From Tannerella sp. oral taxon 808 (GTDB taxonomy: Bacteria > Bacteroidota > Bacteroidia > Bacteroidales > Tannerellaceae): a stretch of DNA of 5,665 nucleotides. The notes beneath the pieces were generated by a model, which saw nothing but the letters and a program-made list of their open reading frames with translations, made no database searches and was not told the DNA's origin. Positions 5,584 through 5,665 of the stretch are shown here, piece after piece. The position numbers and the translations under genes were made by a program. Every line of letters starts with the position of its first letter. Positions within the stretch are counted from its first letter, which is position 1. The stretch is taken from contig MIQB01000116.1 of NCBI GenBank assembly GCA_002890585.1, forward strand, positions 1 through 5,665. Reading direction: 5' to 3'.

Positions 5584-5665
5584 TTCAGTCCTGCTTTTCA
5601 AAAAGTGACCCTGAACCCTCAGGGTTTAGTCCTGCTTTTCAAAAAGTGATGCTGAACCCTCAGGG
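5584..5665. repeat. 41-bp tandem hairpin repeat (2 copies, continuing off the right edge)
   Basis: Two contiguous 41-bp copies (5584-5624 and 5625-5665) match at 38 of 41 positions; the window ends exactly at a unit boundary, so the array probably continues. Each contains CTTTT-CA-AAAAG. Copy 1 has the hairpin CCCTGA-ACCC-TCAGGG (5609-5624). An alternative, overlapping hairpin spans the copy junction: CTGAACCC-TCA-GGGTTTAG (5611-5629), 8 pairs with one G-T. Read on the minus strand toward the patatin gene, the copy 1 hairpin is followed after 4 bases by TTTTT (5604-5600), a terminator-like layout. Copy 2 has a weaker 4-bp version. The sequence is unrelated to the left-edge array. There are no spacers, so it is not CRISPR. 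Confidence 0.85.

Overview
The window most likely comes from a GC-rich member of the Bacteroidota, probably order Bacteroidales. Three things point there. A tRNA gene is preceded by an exact match to the Bacteroidota housekeeping promoter (TTTG, 19 bases, TAnnTTTG). Clear Shine-Dalgarno sequences are missing, with A/T-rich leaders in their place. The gene families (NtrY-like kinase, a YqgE protein with a Bacteroidales-style tail, patatin fused to an outer-membrane barrel) fit as well. Genus cannot be settled from the sequence alone.

Layout: bases 1-252 hold a tandem array of 42-bp hairpin-forming units, five well preserved and one decayed. A short promoter/leader region with a CCTATA hexamer repeat follows. 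On the plus strand come a membrane histidine kinase (337-1659), 32 bases later a methylated-DNA--protein-cysteine methyltransferase (ogt, 1692-2198), and after a 108-base gap with two overlapping hairpins, a YqgE/AlgH family gene (2307-2900). A strong bidirectional terminator hairpin (2942-2986) ends this rightward block. On the minus strand, tRNA-Arg(ACG) (3043-3116, own promoter at 3145-3175) and a 773-residue secreted patatin-POTRA-barrel protein (3194-5515) converge on the same terminator. The right edge (5584-5665) holds two copies of a different, 41-bp hairpin-forming repeat that probably continues outside.

The kinase and ogt probably form one transcription unit. The kinase has no extracytoplasmic sensor domain, so it probably reads a cytoplasmic cue through a PAS-like domain; its partner response regulator is not in the window. 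yqgE looks separately expressed. The patatin protein is a predicted type Vd-like outer-membrane phospholipase and has no obvious functional tie to the other genes.

The genes belong to known families. The less explained material is in the noncoding edges. Two unrelated 41-42-bp hairpin arrays lie 5' of the two convergent transcription blocks, and in both a hairpin is followed by TTTTT when read toward the adjacent gene. The kinase and patatin genes also share a nearly identical sequence abutting their start codons (TATACCT, optional AT, TATATATATG).
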